Assembly: GCA_030591745.1 (NCBI GenBank)
Contig: JAUVAM010000127.1
Location: forward strand, 1 to 8,123
Origin: Deltaproteobacteria bacterium
GTDB taxonomy: Bacteria; Myxococcota; B64-G9
DNA length: 8,123 nt
Direction: 5' to 3'
Under the pieces are notes generated by a model, which saw only the letters and a list, made by a program, of their open reading frames with translations, was not told the origin of the DNA and made no database searches. Below are positions 5,531 to 8,123 of the stretch, in pieces. How positions within the stretch are numbered: the stretch's first letter is position 1; each line of letters begins with the position of its first letter. Both the position numbers and the translations under genes were made by a program.

Positions 5531-6784
5531 TTATGGACTGGGAACGGTGTAGCGAATTTGCAGCATGCTCACCGGCTGGTCCGTACTGAGCCCGTTGCTT
5601 CTGCATTCGACGCCATAGGCGTTGGCGATCGTGTCGACCGTATGATTCAAAACCACCTCGGGCGACCAATGCCAATTCCCAGCGACCGTGGTGATTATCT
5701 GTGCAAGCGAGGTGCCCGAGGCCACGCTTCCTCTCCGAAGGTTGCAGGCGATCGTGCCGGTGTCCGAAAAGAAATGACCACGGAAACCGATGATGCTGGC
5801 ACCGAGTGGGAGATCCACGGGCCAGAAGACCACGTTGCTCGCCCCCAGTTGGCAGCTGAACATCTCGTTGGTCGTCGGAAGATTCTTGATGCAGGCCCCC
5901 CCGGCCAAGGAGAGATAGCGGATTTGCGGGGTCTGGTATTCAAAGGCGGCCGCGGTGAGGGTGGTGGCCGGGTCGAGGTCAGAGCCTACGATAGTGCCTT
6001 CGGCGATGTCGGCGGAGCTGACTTCCCCATCCGTGATCATCGCCGAGGTGATGCTGTCCGCCTGTCCCTCGTCGACATAGGTCGCCTCATGATCGTGACC
6101 GATGGCGGCGTAGGCCAGGTCGTGATCGTGGTCGCTGCGAGCCACCGAAGTCAAAACGCCCGAGTCGCCGAACGCCACGGCCAATGTCACCGGACCGTTG
6201 ACCCCGCCGCCGAGAAGACCGTCGCCGGCAGTCACCTCGGTGATGTCACCCCCGGAGTCCGTGTCGAGGTCATCGGCGCAAATCCAGCCCATGGCGCTCG
6301 CCTTGGCCACCTGACCTTCGGCACAGCTCATGGCCGCCAGGATATCGGCGTTATCGGCAGCCAACAAAAACTCGTCCGCCGCGCGGCCGTCTAAAGACGC
6401 GGCATTGCCTGCCTGCTCGGCGAAGGCCGCGAAGGGTACGCTGCCGAGGGGAAAACGCGGGGTCATCTCGGGATCCTCGTCGACCGCGATGCCAAAGAAC
6501 AGCTCGCTGTTGTTCGCAAACAAGCTCAAGTCCAGAGGCTGGTTGCTGCCCAAGAAAAAAGTGACCAGTCCTTCGTCCAGCAAGACCGTCTGGGTCTCAT
6601 TAAACAAGGCCTGCCCGCCCACGTCGGTGCCATAGAGGGTCAATACGATGTCATGCTCGCCGGTCAAGGGGCTGCCCTCGGCGTCGGCCAAATAGGCCTG
6701 TACCGGCATCCAGGCTGGTGCCTGGGCCATGGCCAAAGTCGGCACAAACAAACAAGCGAGCGTTAGCAAGATTCGGGTCTTCAT
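5531..6784 (-). CDS. Secreted fibre-like protein, short paralogue
   Basis: The protein has 417 aa. AAGGAG (6792-6797) lies seven bases before the ATG. A Sec signal peptide ends in AMA before Q21. From residue 11 to 40 it matches the long paralogue at 27 of 30 positions, signal peptide included. The order of parts is: N-terminal domain to about 148; one C-x14-C module at 149-176 (C154, C169); a tail-fibre-like stretch at 177-251 with GDITEV, GLLGGG and two HDH motifs (219-221 and 230-232); only two decapeptide units at 252-271; and a C-terminal domain at 272-417 with four cysteines (C298, C311, C347, C394) aligned to those of the paralogue. It is the first gene of the minus-strand cluster, divergent from the ankyrin lipoprotein gene, with 70 nt to the DUF362 gene. 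A surface or secreted trimeric fibre is inferred from module style; nothing in the sequence names a ligand. Confidence 0.9.
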   Translation of the reverse strand: MKTRILLTLACLFVPTLAMAQAPAWMPVQAYLADAEGSPLTGEHDIVLTLYGTDVGGQALFNETQTVLLDEGLVTFFLGSNQPLDLSLFANNSELFFGIAVDEDPEMTPRFPLGSVPFAAFAEQAGNAASLDGRAADEFLLAADNADILAAMSCAEGQVAKASAMGWICADDLDTDSGGDITEVTAGDGLLGGGVNGPVTLAVAFGDSGVLTSVARSDHDHDLAYAAIGHDHEATYVDEGQADSITSAMITDGEVSSADIAEGTIVGSDLDPATTLTAAAFEYQTPQIRYLSLAGGACIKNLPTTNEMFSCQLGASNVVFWPVDLPLGASIIGFRGHFFSDTGTIACNLRRGSVASGTSLAQIITTVAGNWHWSPEVVLNHTVDTIANAYGVECRSNGLSTDQPVSMLQIRYTVPSP

Positions 6785-6791
6785 GATTATT

Positions 6792-6797
6792 CTCCTT
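6792..6797 (-). promoter_or_regulatory. Ribosome binding site of the short fibre gene
   Basis: AAGGAG on the minus strand, seven bases before the ATG at 6784. It is the strongest ribosome site in the minus-strand cluster, consistent with this being the first gene of the unit. Confidence 0.75.
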
Positions 6798-6811
6798 GGC
6801 GCATTTCCACA

Positions 6812-6839
6812 ATCTTACCCATAACAGAAAGAAGCGCAA
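6812..6839 (-). promoter_or_regulatory. Possible sigma70-type promoter for the minus-strand cluster
   Basis: On the minus strand TTGCGC (6834-6839) is followed after 16 bases by TAAGAT (6812-6817). The -10 matches four of six consensus positions and the -35 three of six. The position is right for driving the four-gene minus unit, in the only divergent intergenic gap of the window (6785-6881). The match is modest and the promoter rules of the host are unknown. Confidence 0.3.
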
Positions 6840-6881
6840 ACAGACGCCCTCCTTGACGAGGCCTGGAGACCTCGGCAAGAT

Positions 6882-7691
6882 GTGCCCATGTTTCGCCTAT
6901 TGACCATCTTGCTTTCTCTGACCTTCGGGGTTTCGGCCTGCCAAAACCCCTGGCCCGAGGTCACTCGGCTGCATGGCTCCCCCTCCTGCGATGCCATGAG
7001 CGATCTTCATCGCGCCGCCCTGACAAACGATCTCTCGGGTCTTGAAGCCGCCCTGGCCGAGGGCGCCGATCCCAAGGCCGTCGATAAGCTGGGCCTTACC
7101 CCCTTGCATCTGGCGGCCTCGGCAAAAGTGGCTCAAATTCTACTCAAGGCGGGTGCCGCACCGAATGCCCGGGACAAGCGACTGCACACGCCCTTGCACT
7201 TGGCCCGCAAGGCGGAAGTGGTCACGGTACTCTTGAAGGCCGGGGCCGAACTTCAGGCGAAAAATCGCTACAATTTTTCGCCTCTGCACACGGCCCTCTT
7301 GCTGGATCGACTGAAGGTCGCCGAGGCCCTGCACGCAGCCGGCGCGAACCTGGAGGCCAAGGCCCGAAACGGCATGACGCCTTTGCATTGGGCCTCGCTG
7401 ACCGGTCGCGATCAGGCGCTGGCCTGGTTAATCCGGGAAGGGGCCAACATCGAGACAAAAAACGTTTATGGCTGCACGGCCCTGCACGAGGCCGAGAACG
7501 CCTTCGTGGTCGAGCAACTATTGAAAGCCGGCGCCAATCTGGAAGCCCGCGACAAGCAGGGCATGACGCCGCTTCATCTGGCCCGATCTTCCTTTGTGGC
7601 CGAACCCCTCATGCGAGCGGGGGCGGACGCCCTGGCTCGCGACCATGCCGGCCGTACGCCCTTGGACATGGTAGCACCGGAACAAGAATGA
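6882..7691 (+). CDS. Ankyrin-repeat lipoprotein
   Basis: The protein has 269 aa from a GTG at 6882; an ATG two codons on (6888) is equally possible. Neither has a close ribosome site, the nearest being GGAG at 6865-6868. A short hydrophobic signal ends in the lipobox V17-S-A-C20, so the protein is probably membrane-anchored. From about residue 41 it is made of ankyrin repeats, starting at about 41 and then at T73, T103, S133, T166, T199, T229 and a capping half-repeat at T259, each with the TPLHLA / LLKAGA(N/D) pattern. Repeats at 73, 103, 199 and 229 are 30 residues long, lacking three residues of the usual 33 in the helix-turn-helix, while those at 133 and 166 are 33. Such repeats bind other proteins; the partner is unknown. 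It diverges from the fibre cluster and is followed after 28 nt by the partial gene at 7720, probably co-transcribed. Confidence 0.92.
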   Translation: MPMFRLLTILLSLTFGVSACQNPWPEVTRLHGSPSCDAMSDLHRAALTNDLSGLEAALAEGADPKAVDKLGLTPLHLAASAKVAQILLKAGAAPNARDKRLHTPLHLARKAEVVTVLLKAGAELQAKNRYNFSPLHTALLLDRLKVAEALHAAGANLEAKARNGMTPLHWASLTGRDQALAWLIREGANIETKNVYGCTALHEAENAFVVEQLLKAGANLEARDKQGMTPLHLARSSFVAEPLMRAGADALARDHAGRTPLDMVAPEQE

Positions 7692-7719
7692 CCTGCCATC
7701 CAACAAAACGAGGCCGCCC

Positions 7720-8123
7720 ATGAGCGGTGGCGCTTTGCTGGGGGTGCTCTTCCTCCTGAGCGAACTGGTGAGCGTCATGCCCAGCGTGGACATGGTTCGC
7801 TTAGGCGACGCGGAAGAAAGCCGCTTTGAACTGACCGTGCGCAACATGCAGGTGACGGAGCTGGACAAGCTGTACTTGGATATAAAAACGGAGCGCTGTG
7901 AAGTATCGGTGAGACCTAAGACCATCGCCCATTGCCATCCTTCCGATCGCTGCCTTTTTGAGATCACGGTCAGACGACAAGCCGACACGCCAGAGACTCG
8001 CTTCCCCATCCTGATGACTCTTTCCGCCGAAGGGCATCCCAAGCTCAGCCGATTCCGCATGTTGGTGGACGCCCTGCCCGGCGCGGTGCCGCCGGCTGCC
8101 CGGGATGGCTGGATCGACGTGGG
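7720..8123 (+). CDS. Unrecognised beta-rich protein, 3' end outside the window
   Basis: An open frame of 134 codons runs from ATG 7720 to the end of the window without a stop. GAGG at 7710-7713, six bases before the ATG, fits a ribosome site. The first 20 or so residues are hydrophobic (GALLGVLFLLSELVSVM, residues 4-20) but lack the usual basic start, so this is a weak signal peptide or membrane anchor. Residues 24-117 alternate short hydrophobic and polar stretches (RFELTV, LYLDI, LFEITV, FRMLVD), like an immunoglobulin-type beta sandwich, with three cysteines (C60, C72, C78). I do not recognise the family. It starts 28 nt after the ankyrin lipoprotein gene in the same direction, so a shared operon and an envelope location are likely. 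The reading frame is more protein-like than the antisense frame across the same region. Confidence 0.72.
   Translation, partial: MSGGALLGVLFLLSELVSVMPSVDMVRLGDAEESRFELTVRNMQVTELDKLYLDIKTERCEVSVRPKTIAHCHPSDRCLFEITVRRQADTPETRFPILMTLSAEGHPKLSRFRMLVDALPGAVPPAARDGWIDV

Noticed and set aside
5414..6394. A 326-codon plus-strand open frame opposite the short fibre gene
   Set aside because: It overlaps two well-supported minus-strand genes, has no domain I recognise, and is explained by GC-rich codon use in the real gene.
1875..6784. Prophage remnant, from the tail-fibre-like modules
   Set aside because: Both proteins have Sec signal peptides, which phage tail fibres lack, and no phage structural, lysis or integration genes are present.
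7518..8060. A 180-codon minus-strand open frame across the ankyrin gene end and the partial gene
   Set aside because: It runs opposite clear ankyrin repeats and a more protein-like plus frame, and its translation is low-complexity Ser/Arg-rich.

Overview
The window looks like ordinary chromosomal DNA from a GC-rich Gram-negative bacterium. All eight genes appear to encode exported or envelope proteins: two Tat signal peptides, three Sec signal peptides, two lipoboxes, and one weak N-terminal hydrophobic stretch. The 'ETDVDCGG'-style Cys-rich lipoprotein, the tail-fibre-like secreted proteins and the Tat-DUF362 genes are reminiscent of Myxococcota, Bradymonadia or other former deltaproteobacterial lineages. 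That placement is an impression from protein style, not a phylogenetic result. I see no tRNA, rRNA, CRISPR array, transposase, integrase or phage structural operon.

Layout. (1) Positions 15-1853, plus strand: a Tat-exported DUF362 protein followed after 15 nt by a secreted DUF6599-type protein; this is probably the end of an operon that begins upstream of the window. (2) Positions 1875-6784, minus strand, read right to left: a 417-aa fibre-like protein, a second Tat-exported DUF362 protein that is rich in cysteine, a small Cys-rich lipoprotein, and a 670-aa fibre-like paralogue. Gaps are only 37-70 nt with no visible terminator, so this looks like one transcription unit. It converges on region 1, with 21 nt between the stop codons. 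(3) Positions 6882-8123, plus strand, divergent from region 2: an ankyrin-repeat lipoprotein, then the start of an unrecognised beta-rich protein that runs off the end. No stretch longer than 97 bp lacks a gene.

The most notable structure is the pair of fibre-like paralogues that bracket the DUF362 and lipoprotein genes. They share the signal peptide, an N-terminal domain, a C-x14-C module, an HxH-containing tail-fibre-like segment, a decapeptide module and a four-Cys C-terminal domain. The 253-residue length difference is accounted for almost entirely by two separate repeat expansions in the long copy: the C-x14-C module from 1 to 5 copies, and the decapeptide from 2 to 16 copies. The decapeptide array itself contains a seven-unit (210-bp) higher-order duplication. 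How the genes work together is not known. The shared direction and universal export suggest a cell-surface assembly, but that is inference.
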